The notes under the pieces were generated by a model, which was not told the origin of the DNA, did not search any database, and saw only the letters and a program-made list of their open reading frames with translations. 64,000 bases of DNA from Cristatella mucedo (Eukaryota; Bryozoa; Phylactolaemata; Cristatellidae), in NCBI GenBank assembly GCA_009760855.2, contig WPIO01000253.1, positions 1 to 64,000 of the forward strand, written 5' to 3'. Position 1 is the first letter of the stretch. Every line of letters begins with the position of its first letter. The translations under genes and the position numbers were made by a program. Shown piece after piece: positions 35,950 to 47,939 of this stretch.

Positions 35950-36935
35950 TATAATGAGTGAGCAAAATAGGCTCAGATTAGCAAAAGGAAACCTAGCCTA
36001 ACCTAAGCATTGTTTCACGACTTGAAGAAATTAATTGCGAGTATCTAATATTTCTAAATAAAGAAGTTCCACATTGAAAGACGTTAAAGCCACCGAGAGG
36101 AAGTACGTACCTATACAACCAGGGATACATTTTCTAGGCTCAGCTTGATTAGATAGTCTTGGTGAGGCTCTTCAGTCACTGATTATCTATAGTGTTTGAT
36201 GCGACTTAAATGTTTACAGATTTGGTGTGAAGCTTAACATAGCTGTCTATTTGTCTCAACACGAACTGGGGTTGAAATTGAACAGATTTCAGAAGAGCAC
36301 GTGCGAATGATAACATTTTTATGCGGTCAGCGAACAATTAAGGTAGATTTCTATTGGCTAAATCCGGCCAGTGGGGTTGTTGTTGGCTATTGTATGCGAA
36401 CCCAATGCTTTGTTTCAGTTGCCGGCATCAGGCTGCTCATTAGGCTGGCTTATTAGATGGCGATTAACTAGCAAGCTATTTGTACTGATCGCTCCAATCG
36501 AAAATAGTAGTAATACACACGGACATACTCGACAGTAGCGTATACCCATATCTTCATTCTGGGGTCGGCTTGCCTATATCGCACAGCTCGTGCATGCCTA
36601 TCGTGGCACCTTGGTTTATTCTAGGGAAGGTTTTAGGTGCTTGCCTAATGAATAAGGTCGTGTGCTTAAGACCTTGGGCATATTGTTGACCCCGGGATGA
36701 GATTAAGTACTCTTAGGTTGGTATACAAATGAATTATGTGTTTTGCATTTTCACCATTGGCGGTGTTTAGGGACATATCTGTATAGCATTGCCACAGGGA
36801 AGCATGTCCATAAGTGCATTCAAAGCGGCTCTTGATTTACTTGCTCTTTCTCGGAGCACTGCTTGTTGCAGGTGAGAAGGTACGACTGCCCTCAGACTTG
36901 AATCTGAATTATAAACAGATTCGTTCAGCATTGGT
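35950..36935. other. Unassigned stretch, with a decayed SINE-1-like piece near 36,600-36,740
   Basis: No coding potential. GGTGCTTGCCTAATGAATAA and the following TTAAGTACTCTTAGG resemble the SINE-1 head and tail at 15.9 kb. Confidence 0.4.
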
Positions 36936-36988
36936 TGCATAATCTATGCTGCCTAAATGATTAGATTAAGAAAGGCAGGCGGTACGAT

Positions 36989-37776
36989 TGTTCCGCCCTG
37001 CTGGCCTTGGCCGAATTTTAGGGCAAACTAGAGCTGTTTGGCGGCGGGCAAGAACTCCTTTGTCCTTAGGCAGTGAGCCAGAGAGGAGCGTAAGTGCGGT
37101 TAGAGAGCAAAAGCTTAAGAGCGAGCCAGGAAGCTCTGAGACCAGCGGTGGCGACTCCGCCTTTAGAATTGGTCCAATACCAGCGGAAGCTGTAGACGTA
37201 GTTGGCGTGTGTGGAGTCCTAGTTCTTCGGTTAGGATTTAGGCTCCGGTTCGCGCTCCATCTATTTGGGTTGTTCCCCACTATTAACGTAAGTAGCTTCT
37301 GTGTGGAGACGTATTCCCTCTGTAAGAGTGTTGGTGCTGCTGAGTACGTACGAGAAGTGTGGAAATAAAACTCAGCTCGACGCACGGCGACTTTGTGCGT
37401 TTGCGATTAACACTCAGTAAAATCCCTACTTTGTGTGTCTCGCTTTCCAATTCACGCAGCGGACTCACGATCCTCTTTAGTAACGGTAAGCAGGTCAGCG
37501 CCAGAAACGCGCGTTTCGCGGAGGCCAGTTTATTGAATAAATAAATAAAATTCATTTGTATAGCGCCCCAAGAGAACTTAATCTCTATTCAGGCGCTTTA
37601 CATATGCCTCGGGGCTCGAGCCCACGACCTCAGCCAGACCTTGGCCGGGGCGAGCGCCATAACCGCTGGCCCAATCCAGCTCGAGCGTTCGCGCCCACCG
37701 AACGGCATTAGGCGCTATGGTACGCCGCTAGGTAAGCGGCAGGTCAAGCCTACTACGCCGAGCCTTCGGCGTTGCA
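36989..37776 (+). repeat. Solo LTR of family LTR-D with 4-bp target duplication
   Basis: Begins TGTTCC and ends GTTGCA, flanked by CGAT (36,985-36,988) and TGAT (37,777-37,780). The unoccupied sequence at 15.8 kb reads ACGATGC, so the right copy has lost its CpG by C-to-T change. It contains AATAAA at about 37,365. It matches the minus-strand LTR at 8,404. Confidence 0.8.
37538..37690 (-). mobile_element. tRNA-derived SINE with LINE-A-type tail
   Basis: On the minus strand: head GGCCAGCGGTTATGGCGCTC, B box GTGGGCTCGAGCCCC, then AAAGCGCCTGAATAGAGATT and GGGGCGCTATACAAATG before an AT-rich end. The last part is the LINE-A hairpin tail. It sits inside the solo LTR, which reads uninterrupted at 39.39 kb. 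Confidence 0.75.
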
Positions 37777-38224
37777 TGATGCTTAACCTTGTGGGGTAAT
37801 AGACCTGATAGGTTTGCTAGAGCTAAAGTTTGCTAGAGGTAAAGTTCGCCGAGCTGGTTTTGCCCAATTGTTAAGAAGCTTACCTCGTTTAAGGTCTTGC
37901 CAAGGTCAAGGGCTTGAGCCCGGTGGAATATGAGCAGTGCCTGAATAGAGAGTGCGTTCGCTTAGGGCACTATGCAAACGAATTATATTTAAATAATAAA
38001 GGGATCACAAAGTGAGTGACAAAAAGCAAGCTGAAAAGATGTTCTCTCCGGTAATTGTGACTGTTAGTGACTTGTTTAAACTTCGATGGGTTCCAATAAT
38101 GGCTTAGCTAGGTGTAAGCCCCTAGAATGGAGTTATTGCTCGAGGCTCTACGACAGAGTTGTTTCCTGCTGAGCAGTTCTTACGTGCTCTAAAACTGAGT
38201 CAGGCCGGCTCTGTGTTACAATTC

Positions 38225-39290
38225 TATTTCAATAAAGATGTACGACGCGGGTATTTGCAATTGTTGTCGGGCTAGCTGTGGTACACGTGTTCTTAATTAC
38301 AGCAAATTGAAGCTTACTGGTTAATGCTTTAAGGAACTCTGTTTAATGCACTCCAGAGTCAGTGAAACTCACCGCTCAGACAAAAGCTTCTCAGAGCCGG
38401 AAATTCGCTCACTTCCGGAATTTGGTTGGGTCAACAACTCCGTCCGGGCAACTGCCCGTTAACTATCCGTTGGGGCAACTGTACGTTTTCCCTAGACGAT
38501 TCGTAATAATAATAATAATAATAATATTGCACTTCGTAAGGCTTCTCTATACCGCCTCATCACGGGTTACTCTACAATCGGTTTCTAGTCGGTAAAATTC
38601 AGGAAGAGCGAATAGTACATATTTCGGCAGTCCAAATACGGCCGATCTCACGCGGCCGTTACGATAACCCAAGGATAACTTTGCAAAGCGACGTAACGAG
38701 GAGAGCTATGGGCTGAGGAGCACGATTTGTGCGGGCGAGGGGGAAAGGGTTGGTACGTTCCGGACGAGGGGATCGCGATGAGGACTCGCACTTTGGCAAG
38801 GCATGGCGTCTTACTATGACGTTGCCTTGAACCTATGACCCACGTTCCTATTTGCTGGAGGGCAGCTGGGGATTTCCCTACGAAACGTGGTTCGCTGCCA
38901 TCCGTAGCCTTCAGAAGATTCGTAGTCCCATAAGCAACAGCAGCACATATCGGCGAGCGTGGCTTGAGCGCTACGGACTCTGATGAGTCTCAGTGTTTGT
39001 TACAGGTGACTCTGGTCCGCACTGTCTGCAGCTTTAATAAGATCCGTGGAGCTGAGCGTTGCGGGTATTGAAGAGAGAGTTTTGAGCGACCAGACAGGCT
39101 CCGAAGAAAAACAAGTGAGTTTTGAAGGCACTGCTTGCTATACGCCTGAGCCAGCCACGACCTCTTTGTGGCTGCATAGCAAGTTTAATTAGCGGCTTCC
39201 GGGAAGGATGCATGAGTTGAGAGCGACTGATCACCTTCTTATCTTTTTTTTTTGGTGTAGTTATCGTGCAGTTAGCCGATGGTTAGTGGA
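38225..39290. repeat. One-kilobase dispersed repeat, copy 2
   Basis: Same order of blocks as 32,655-33,700. It also contains an (AAT)n run at 38,505-38,525. Confidence 0.65.
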
Positions 39291-39344
39291 GCCGGCTGCG
39301 CGGGTCGCTGGGAGTTGGAGTAAAATAGTTTCAGTTAGCACTAA

Positions 39345-39486
39345 GTAGGTCAGCGCCAGAAACACTCGTTTCGTGGCGGCCTGCTTATTTCGCGTAAGCC
39401 GCACCGAACGGCACTGGGCGCTAGATTAAGCCGCTCGGTAGGCGGCAGGTTAGGCCTACTCCGCCAAGCCTTCGGCGTTAAAAAAC
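39345..39486 (+). repeat. LTR-D fragment
   Basis: AGGTCAGCGCCAGAAACACT through GCCTTCGGCGTTA matches the 3' part of the solo LTR without the SINE. Confidence 0.65.
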
Positions 39487-39890
39487 CATGCAGCTAGGCT
39501 TGTCTGTCGTGAGCATTGCAGTTGACACCTCACATCACTTCTCGCCTACCTAAACTGGCTCCCAGTCGAGCAACTCATCAACTTCAAGCTTTTGTTATTC
39601 ACTTTTAGTGACCTCATTTTGTTACTCTGGCTTCAGCCTACCTATCAGATGTACTTCCATAAAAATCTAAACTTTTTACAGCCGCTTTTCGGAATCTAAA
39701 TATATACCCAGACGTCATGCAAAATGAAAATCCTTTGGAGGATGCGTCATTAGTTCGTACGCTCCCAAAGCCTGGAACTCACTTCCGGCTTGCGTCACGG
39801 CATACTCTGACTCGACAGCATTTAAAAAGAAATGCAAAACGCACCTACTTAGGACAGCATTTAGTGGGTCCCTTTGATTTGATCTTTATC
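39487..39890 (+). mobile_element. Diverged LINE-A 3' ORF fragment
   Basis: GCAGCTAGGCTTGTCTGTCG and ACCTACTTAGGACAGCATTT match LINE-A, with many changes. It stops before the hairpin and abuts LINE-B. Confidence 0.7.
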
Positions 39891-40327
39891 TATTGTATTG
39901 TATTGTATCTCGGTTTGTAACACCACAAAGTCATAAAGACTATGTGGGTGTTACGCAGAAGAGTTTTGTATAGTGCAATCACAGCCTAAGCGGCTTTTAG
40001 TTCGCATTTGGTAGCCAACAGACTTCATCACACAGAACAAAGAGAAACTAGAAAGCATATAAGAGTCAGGAGAGCAGTTGAGGTAGTGAGTAGCATGGAA
40101 GTAGCAGCTCAGGACCGCTGAAAGGATGAGCTATAGTCGGCAGCTGAAGAGCAGTTGAGTTGTCGCTGCGTAAGAATTGTAGACGCGAATTCCAAAGTCT
40201 AGGACCTGCTGAGCTCAAGCTTCTGTTGCCAACGGTCTTCCTAATAGGACCGGAGGGCACGAAGAGGCTGAAACTGATGCAGCAGTTCAGATAGGTACGA
40301 AGGAGCCAAGACGTGGTGGGCTTTGTG

Positions 40328-41604
40328 GTGTTACGTTACCGTGCCCGTCTGCAGCAGTGCCAGTGAAGTCTCACGGAGGCACGAAGACACGAGCCGGCGA
40401 ACGTGACTCTCGTCTTTATTCCCCTAGCCAGTACATATACAAGTTAGGGGCAGACTCTCCACAGATAAGGGAGAGCATCTGTGGTGAGCCACTGTGGTGG
40501 GCCACATGCAGAGGCTGCACTGAGTCAATTGATCAACCACCTGCTGCAGGTGGGGCATATATTAGTGGCCGAGAAGCAACAGGCTCACAAAACATTCCTT
40601 CCCCCATTGAATGTCAAAAAACCACATAGTCCGCTAGCCTGACAGGGGAGGGGCGGCACTTGTGGCTCGAAACTCGTGCAGGCTACGTGACCGCCACTGG
40701 CAGGAGGCTCAAGTCAGCTCTGCCCCTCCCAAGGAGCCTGTCGTATATGCTGGCCACCTTTAAGCAAAGGTAGGGCACCGCTCCCACTGTCTGGCAGTTT
40801 CCGCAGGTCACCTCCGTGCAAGCCCCAATGGCCGGTCGCATGTGCTCGTCGTCGGCCGATCCCCCCCTTCGAAAACCACTGCGGCTCATGATGGCCTCAC
40901 CATTCTCGGAGTTCAACTCCGCCTAGTCAATCTCGAGGTTGTGCTGCTCTGAGCTAAGCACCGAGACGCTCTCGCAGGTGGACGCTCTCGCTCTTCGCCG
41001 CCGCAACGCTCACGCTGTCGTGTTTTACCGCAGCGAAGCTCTCGCTGCTTCGCTCCTGGGCAACCTCGTCGCAGGCTATTGTCGCTTTGCTGTATACTGC
41101 TATCTCGCGGTGCTCCTTAGCGCTCTGTGCAAAAAAGCTCGTGTGGGTGCTCTACACCACCGAGACGCTCTTGGGTCCGCTCTCCCCGGCCGCTGAGATG
41201 CTCTCCGCCGCTACGACGCTCGCGCTGCTGCGCTTGGCGGCCAAGACGTCGCTCTCACGGATGCATGTTGCTGCTGCTTCGACGCTCATGCTGCTGCACT
41301 TCGCAGCCATGGCGTGACTCTCATGGGCTGCCTGGGCCTAGTCACCGGATACTTCCGCCTCGCCGCTTACCGCAATCTCGCGGTGCTCCTCTGCACTCTG
41401 GGTCGAGATGCTTGTGCGGATGCTCTAAACTACGAAGAAGCTCTCGTCACTGAGCTCCGCTTCCAAGACGTCGCTCTCTCGGGCATTCTTTGCCGCCGAG
41501 ATGCCCTCCGCTGCTGCGACGCTACACTGAGTCAATTGCTCAACCACCTACTGTAGGTGGGGCATATATTAGTGGCCGAGAAGCAACAGGTTCACACAAA
41601 ATCA
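40328..41604. mobile_element. Insertion in LINE-B with repeated ends, LTR-like
   Basis: Begins TGTTACGTTACCG. Sequence at 40,515-40,600 (GAGTCAATTGATCAACCACC ... ATATTAGTGGCCGAGAAGCA) is repeated at 41,526-41,600. This fits a partly deleted element with terminal repeats. The internal part holds degenerate GC-rich repeats. No polymerase was recognised. Confidence 0.5.
40935..41525. repeat. Degenerate GC-rich tandem-like repeats
   Basis: Words such as CGCTCTCGCTGCTTCGCT, GACGCTCGCGCTGCTGCG and AATCTCGCGGTGCTCCT recur at irregular spacing, with a longer unit of about 200-300 bp suggested. Long open frames here are by-products of the composition. Confidence 0.45.
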
Positions 41605-41828
41605 AGTCAGCATAAGAACGTTGCTCTGTATCCGTTGCTCAATCGGCATCTCTCCTAGCTCTTTTAGCAAAGGAGACACGTGCTCATACCTCTGGGACTG
41701 GAAGACTAGCCTTGCAGGCACATTCACAGTAAATTGCAGTGGCATAGTTTCTTTCTTTGGTAGCCCAACCACAAAGAAATTAAAATTAACCAAGCCGAGG
41801 CAGAACTAAGGAGCTAATTAACTTTGTA

Positions 41829-42478
41829 GCCGAGTTCACGGGTGCTAGCCTATTCCCACTAGAGCCCCCTACTATCTATGTCCGTTGTCGGTCTTCATGC
41901 GGAGCCCTCCGGCAAAAGCGATTCACGGATGATTGACCGGGAACGAAACACTTTATATAATACATACGCATGCGCTATACAAAGGGGGGAATAGACAAGT
42001 CTACAGGGGAAGGTGCTACGCACGGTAAACTACGGGGGCGCGAGACGACGCCGCAAGAGCGAACGGACGTGTTAGTTGGTCAGTCGGCTTCAGCAGTACT
42101 GCCGTTGTACCGACTCCGAATCCAACAGTACGAGCGAACACCATAGAAAATCCGGCTAGCCGAGTAACTGCTTGGCTAGTCGGAGTCGACGTCCATTACA
42201 GTCGAGAGCTTCCGCCGAAAGACGCCAACACACGGGGGGGGGGAGGTCACGAACAAGCTACACGAGGAACGCGGAATGTACAAATCAAAACTATCCAGGT
42301 GCATACCTCAGCGAGACATGGAGCCTCCAACACCACAACTTACTCGACCAACTTCTCCTACCCAAGAGTTTCGGCGACCTCCCGTCACCTCACATTGTTC
42401 CATGCCGTAGTTCCAACCCCGGCCTAGCCCCTGACCCTCTGTACAGCCGTCCGGTATCAGCCAACCGAACCTAGCCTG
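41829..42478. mobile_element. Unclassified 650-bp insertion in LINE-B
   Basis: Interrupts LINE-B between GAGCTAATTAACTTT and the resumed CAACTTTTCTTTTCCAGCC. AACTTT on both sides may be a target duplication. It has no clear inverted ends and no ORF with a known domain. It includes a G10 run at about 42,233. Confidence 0.45.
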
Positions 42479-42479
42479 T

Positions 42480-43602
42480 GTACAACTTTTCTTTTCCAGC
42501 CGCTGTGGAAAATAGCTCCGAATTTTGGACTGGGATCGGATGTGATGGCTATCTGTAGAAGCAGTCTTCTGAATGAAGCATTTAAACTTTAGGCAGCTGT
42601 TGAAAACGACACCCAAATTTTGAGCACGTGGTGATGGTCGCACTACAGCATCATTTATTAGAAGAGCAAAGCCTTTTAATCCAGCCACACGCTAAGGGTG
42701 TCCTATGAGCAGCAGTTCAGTTCTATTGTCATTAAGTTTCAAAACGTTGTTCGACATCCAGGATCGAATGTCGGCAAGGCAAGCATTCAGTTTCTCAGTT
42801 GCTGCAGCAGATTCAGACGGTTTGAAGGACAAATACACCTGAGTATCGTCAGCATAAAAGTGATATCCTATTCCATAGGCCGAAATCACTTTTTGAGTAT
42901 AAATAAAGAATAGCAAGGGACCGAGTGCAGACCCTTGAGAGACTCCACAGGTGACCGGTAGCTTGGGTGAGACCTGACCCCCAAACGACACGGTTTGAAC
43001 ACGATCAGACAAGTGCGATTTAAACGACGATAGTGCTTCGTCTGCCAGTCCGATCGTTGTTTTCGGGCGTTCAAGTAGAACGTAATGATCAATGGTGTCG
43101 AAGGCAGGTGAAAGCTCTACCAGAGCTAGGGCAGTGACATTTCCGTCATCGTTGCCACGCATAATGTTATTATTAACACGGAGGAGAGCAGTTTCAGTCA
43201 AGTTCTTCCTCTTGAACCCCGATTGAAATGCTTCTGACATTTTATTCTTTTCAATATGTTGAACCAGCGGCTCAGGAACAATTTTTTCAAGAATCTTTGA
43301 CAAGAAAGGAAGAAGGGAAACTGGAAGATATTTTGCAAGGACCTCTGTATCTAATCCAGGCTTTTAAGTATAGATCTAACGATTGCCGATTTGAAGGACT
43401 TGGGTAAGACCCATTTTACCAAAGAAGCATTAAAAATCTCGGTTACGGTAGGACTAAGTTGATCCGCCAGTGAAGACCACAGAGATGATGATATAGGGTT
43501 TTCAGGAGACGAACACTTTTTGCTAGACCTTATTAAGGTAGCCACATCGCATGCAGGAACCTCGGAAAACCATTTAAAGTAGATCACAGGTTGTGGTACC
43601 AC
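42480..43602 (-). pseudogene. LINE-B reverse transcriptase
   Basis: Minus-strand frames give KWVLPKSFKSAIVRSILK (43,602-43,351), then a 203-codon piece (43,303-42,692). That piece has KIVPEPLVQHIEKN, ALALVELSPAFDTIDH, GVSQGSALGPLLFFIYT and the catalytic YHFYADDTQVYLSFK, followed by LKLNDNRTELLLIGHP. The third piece (42,688 down) starts the thumb region. Frames change between pieces. The catalytic YADD is intact here, so this copy is the better reference for the family. Confidence 0.85.
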
Positions 43603-43734
43603 AATTGCTTTAGTCGGAGGGGCTTTATGGAGGCACGATTGTGCACAATTTAAAGAAGACTGAAAACTTTTCGGCTGAGCCCTTATTATCTGGGGAGTCA
43701 GACCTCTCAGCTTTGGCCAGTAAAAGGTTTACCG

Positions 43735-43978
43735 TCTTATAATATGCTTATGCATACGGATATACATGCTGCCAGTAAGTACAAGTATGTACATGCTGCC
43801 AGTAAGTAAACCTGCATGCCGACCGTGAGCATGTCACCCCTAATGTTATGTTATTCAAGTTGTTTATTGAGCATGCTTCCACTAACCAGTCGATCGTCCT
43901 TCCTATGTAAAATGCAAAGTGCCAATAAAGAGATTGAGTTATCTGAGGGTGCTATATAAAATTTATTATTATTATTAG
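43735..43978 (+). mobile_element. Diverged LINE-A 3' UTR
   Basis: CATGCTGCCAGTAAGT, CATGTCACCCCTAA and the decayed hairpin AAAGTGCC/GGGTGCT followed by (ATT)n. Confidence 0.7.
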
Positions 43979-43984
43979 TAATAT

Positions 43985-45630
43985 TTGTGCTATAATTATA
44001 AAAAAACAATGGAACAGCTTGATTCTTGGATACAGGTCAACAACGTGTTAGACTAGCTGGACGCTGGATCTATGCAATCAGATTTCGGAGAGCTGCATTC
44101 GTCATCGCACTTGCATGTTCGTTAGATGATTAGTATCGCTGCTTCGGTTTACCGGGTGTTTGAATATGAGTTGGATAGGTGGTTTCGGTTAAAGCTTGCT
44201 GTTGCACACTATTATTATTGTGAGCTGCTAAAAAGCGAACGTACCAGATTGAGCTGGTATTTGTGATTTCAAGCTTACCTTTGATCATGGGTTTGAGGCA
44301 CACTGGTTATCTCTTGCAGCAAGTTCCGTGGTGTTGTATTCCGGCCGGACTACTTAACTAACTAGACGAACTTTCAAAGTATTCCATCCATGATTTCTGT
44401 GGTTATATTAGCGTTGTAAAATCGTGGAGACAGCAGACTTGTTCTCAATCGGTCAGATTAAGCGTTGAAAAAGCGATCGTATTTGCGTAGCTGTTGTTTA
44501 AGGTTTGCCAATTTGTTTTATTGGCTTTCCGTTCTAGAGGCATACTTGGACTTTTAACTTTGCCCGTCTAAAATTGGTATGGTTAGGATTAAACCCTCAG
44601 CAACTCACGTGTCTTTGTAGGAATGACGGCATCCATGCTTAGTCCGTGCTTCTACTAATAAGTTGCGATTGGAGCCTGGCTAACAGTAGCTCGTCGGTAT
44701 TTTCTTATTTATTTATATAATGATCGCGTGATTCTTTGATTAGCCGTGCAAAATAGGTCTTGAGTCCAGCTATTGGGAGTGGATGTTGCAAGTTTTGTTT
44801 GTATTGTGAGATAATTCGATAATTGATATTAAGATAATTTGCTTCATATCATAGTTAGCAATTATAATAACTATAATTATAGCAATTTATGTTTGTGATA
44901 TTTCGTTATGATCGCAACTTAAAATTTGGACTTTTGGAACAAATAATAACAAGTAAATAAGCGTGCCGCTCTCTCTGTATTGAGCATAGGAGCAACATAC
45001 CGTGGGCAGTTTGCACCAATCTGGAGCTGAGCAACGGGCTTCTAGCCAACTCCTGAGGTCGCTGCTTGAGATGAATCTCGTTGGTCCATCGTAGCATTGA
45101 AACAGCAGTCATGCGTTAGATTAAAGAATCTGATTGGTCGTTTGGTATCTCGCTTGTGTTGGTAAGGAAATGATGATGTTATTGACCCTCTCGAGTTAGC
45201 TCGTTGACGGAGCCTGAGAGTCACCACTCTCTGATCGTTGACAAGTGGCATTCACTCAGAGGCGAATTCTTCGTTGGTCCAGCAGAATAAAATATGACAT
45301 GTAATGTGGTCGAGCGTAAGATTATAGTAGAAAAGCACAAGTCTTTGGCCGAGGCACGCTTTCTCTACAAGTACGATATGCATGGCTCAGATGGACTTTT
45401 AAAAATAGTAATTTAAAGGGTAGATTAAGTTATAGAGCTTCACCGAGATGGAAACAAGTACTGGTTCACCGATCAAAAAACTATTTATAAAGTGGATGAA
45501 GTGCCATAGAGTCTGCCACTCGCTTGCAACGGGCAAAAAAGATGAACTTTTTGCAGGATTCTAACGAGAGTCGTGAGAGTATGAGCTTCTGACCTCTGAG
45601 GGTAATCACCTCGAGACGAGAGAAATACTA
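43985..45630. other. Unassigned stretch
   Basis: AT-rich. No supported gene, exon or recognised repeat. Confidence 0.45.
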
Positions 45631-45634
45631 CTAC

Positions 45635-46132
45635 TAATAACAAGGATGCACTTGATAAAGCATCTCTCAGATATACTACCCCATCAGGCCAAGTATCGTA
45701 CCACCCACTTTTTGGAATCCAACAGTCTACAAATACCCCGTACAAACCTCAAATCCTTTGGAGACCGTGCATTTAGTTCGTATGCTCCCAAAGCATGGAA
45801 CTCCCCTCCCGACCTGCGTCAGAACATCCCCTGACCTGACCACATTTAAAAACAATTTAAAAACACACCTATTTAGGACAGCATTTAGTGGGTCCCTGTG
45901 ATTCGTCCTTCATGTGCTTACGCGTGCTGACACTGTGCATGCTGCCAGTAACCACAGTTGCATGCTGACCCTGTGCATGTCACCCCTAACCATGTCATTC
46001 ATTTTGTTTGTTTATCAAGAATGATCTTACTCACCGTTCAATTGCATTTTCCTTTGCAGAAAATTTAAAGCGCCTAGAGAGAGAGAGAGTAAGTTCTCTG
46101 GGGGCGCTTTATCAAGGGTATTATTATTATTA
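45635..46132 (+). mobile_element. 5'-truncated LINE-A
   Basis: ATCTCTCAGATATACTACCC through the 3' UTR to the hairpin and ATT tail. A scrap of inverted LINE-A tail (GCACTTGATAAAGC) lies immediately on its left. Confidence 0.85.
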
Positions 46133-46235
46133 TTACCCTCAGAGAACTCAATCTCTTTCTAGGTGCTTTACATTTGCGGCAAAGGGAAACGAGATTGAAT
46201 GTTGAGTAATATCATGCTTAATAAACAACAGTATA
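46127..46235 (-). mobile_element. LINE-A 3' end, tail-to-tail with the previous copy
   Basis: CCCTCAGAGAACTCAATCTC and AGGTGCTTTACATTTG are the reverse complement of the hairpin region. The two copies share one ATT tract. Confidence 0.75.
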
Positions 46236-46239
46236 TCAT

Positions 46240-47935
46240 TATATTATTTAAATTATATTATTACTGTATTTTATTATTTTAATTATTATAATTTTTAAAA
46301 TCATTGTGCGTCATTGTGCAACGTTGTGCACTTTGAGTTGATTCATTTCCGTACAAACAGATGCAACTTGTGGTGTCTAACTCTTCACATAGCCCACGAC
46401 TAAACCTGCAGGCCATTTAGAAAAGCCTTGCGATGACACGCCTACCCCCTATCCAAGAGTACTGCGTAGGACCACTAAGAGATGCTGGTTGTACACGTTA
46501 GACCAAGACAGGATTGTCGTGCTCCCATTTTTCATGATGACACTAGCCATAATTGTTAGGTTTGCCGGTCCACATGAGCTCAAGCTTCGCCAGTGCTACC
46601 CTAAAAACACTTACGGCTGTAGTGAGACAAAAAATAAATACTTTTGGTTCCGTTTGGCGGGTCAGTTTACGAAGGGCTTAGCAACGAAAATCCTCAAACC
46701 AATCTTGGCCTCTGGGAGCCGGGAATCACCTGCAAAGCGATGAGAGGCGGGGCTGATTGGAGTACTTGGGTAAATCGCTTCCCTCGTCAAGCTCGGTCCC
46801 ATCTGGCGATTGCCTTTATAAAAAACTGAAGGAGAGCCTTAGCCTCATGCGGAAGCAGAACTGTTAGAGACAATCTTCACCTTCTGGACCTGCACAAATG
46901 AAGAGACGTGGATTATAAAACGAGCAAAACTCGCTGCACTGTCCAGGAGCAGGACAAGAAACAAAGCCTGTTTGCTTGGTTGTACGAGCCCAATTATAGG
47001 CTGACCTAGCTGGTGAGTCGACCCTATTGACGGGCCATTTTGCAAATGTATTCTAATGCGGTAAAACCATGACATGAGAAAAGTAAGTTCCGATTTTTAT
47101 TTGGATAAAAATTGTGCTACCTTCGAGTTTCGGTGGTGCCACGCTGATTTCTTCACTGTTTGCCTTTCTCGCCGTTTGGACCAATTAAGTACATATTGCA
47201 AGTGCTTCTATCTCTTATTTTGGATCAATCGGCATAAGAGTTCAATATATTATCAATAGTAATAATATATAATAATTTACCATCGTCTTTTTTTGATTTA
47301 TATTATATTTCTAATTGTGAGAGAGCTTTTCCATTCGCATCTACGCATAGGCTTGCTTCGCATTTAAAAATGCCACCTAACGAAACAGCAGTGACTGCAG
47401 CTTCGAGACTGTGATTCTATTGATTTTCAGTTCCATTTTTTCTTAAACCAAGATACTTAATTTTTTCTTCACAAACATTGAATGTATGTAAATTCACAAG
47501 GATCCCTGACCGATATGTCAGCGTTGCTCAGTGAATCAGTTGACTTCCAGCAATGCCACGCAATGACATCTACAAGGGGTTCGCGCGTGAGCGCCATAAT
47601 ATATAGGTTGTCAAACACCATATCTAAATTACCGAAATTTATACCCAGACGTTTTGATATGCGTCATAATCTGCTTTCTTTGAAGATAATTGCTTAGAGG
47701 CTTTGCTTTGTAGGGCAGTTTATTTGACCACTGTTAAGCTTGCGTAGAAGTTGGATTTAGCTATTGGAAAGCTCCGCCGCTCTTTGCCGCTCGCCGCACC
47801 GAAAGTTTGCATATCCTCTGCCACCTTGCACGAGCCATACAAGCTGCATGGGTTTACGACGATCCTTGAGCTGGTCTCGACATTTTTAAAATCCACAAAC
47901 GTTCAGAGAATGAGTCCATATTGAGCATATTCCTA
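46240..47935. other. Unassigned stretch
   Basis: AT-rich, no convincing gene. Open frames of 60-85 codons occur at chance level. Confidence 0.45.
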
Positions 47936-47939
47936 GGCA

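Larger units (their letters stand above)
36938..38042 (+). repeat. Second copy of the SINE-1-bearing repeat, split by a solo LTR
   Basis: Outer parts 36,938-36,988 and 37,777-38,042 together match 15,758-16,070 continuously. The interrupting block is the LTR described separately. Confidence 0.75.
39895..43700 (-). mobile_element. LINE-B copy broken by two nested insertions
   Basis: Three minus-strand pieces (39,895-40,327, 41,605-41,828, 42,479-43,700) are consecutive parts of one LINE-B when compared with 3,035-4,265. The gaps are occupied by unrelated blocks (40,328-41,604 and 41,829-42,478). This is the longest LINE-B in the window and includes most of the RT domain. Confidence 0.75.

Noticed and set aside
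36966-37555. Open frames on both strands
   Set aside because: They fall within a solo LTR with defined ends and target duplication.
40357-41556. Several long open frames
   Set aside because: They overlap in different frames within degenerate GC-rich repeats, so composition explains them.
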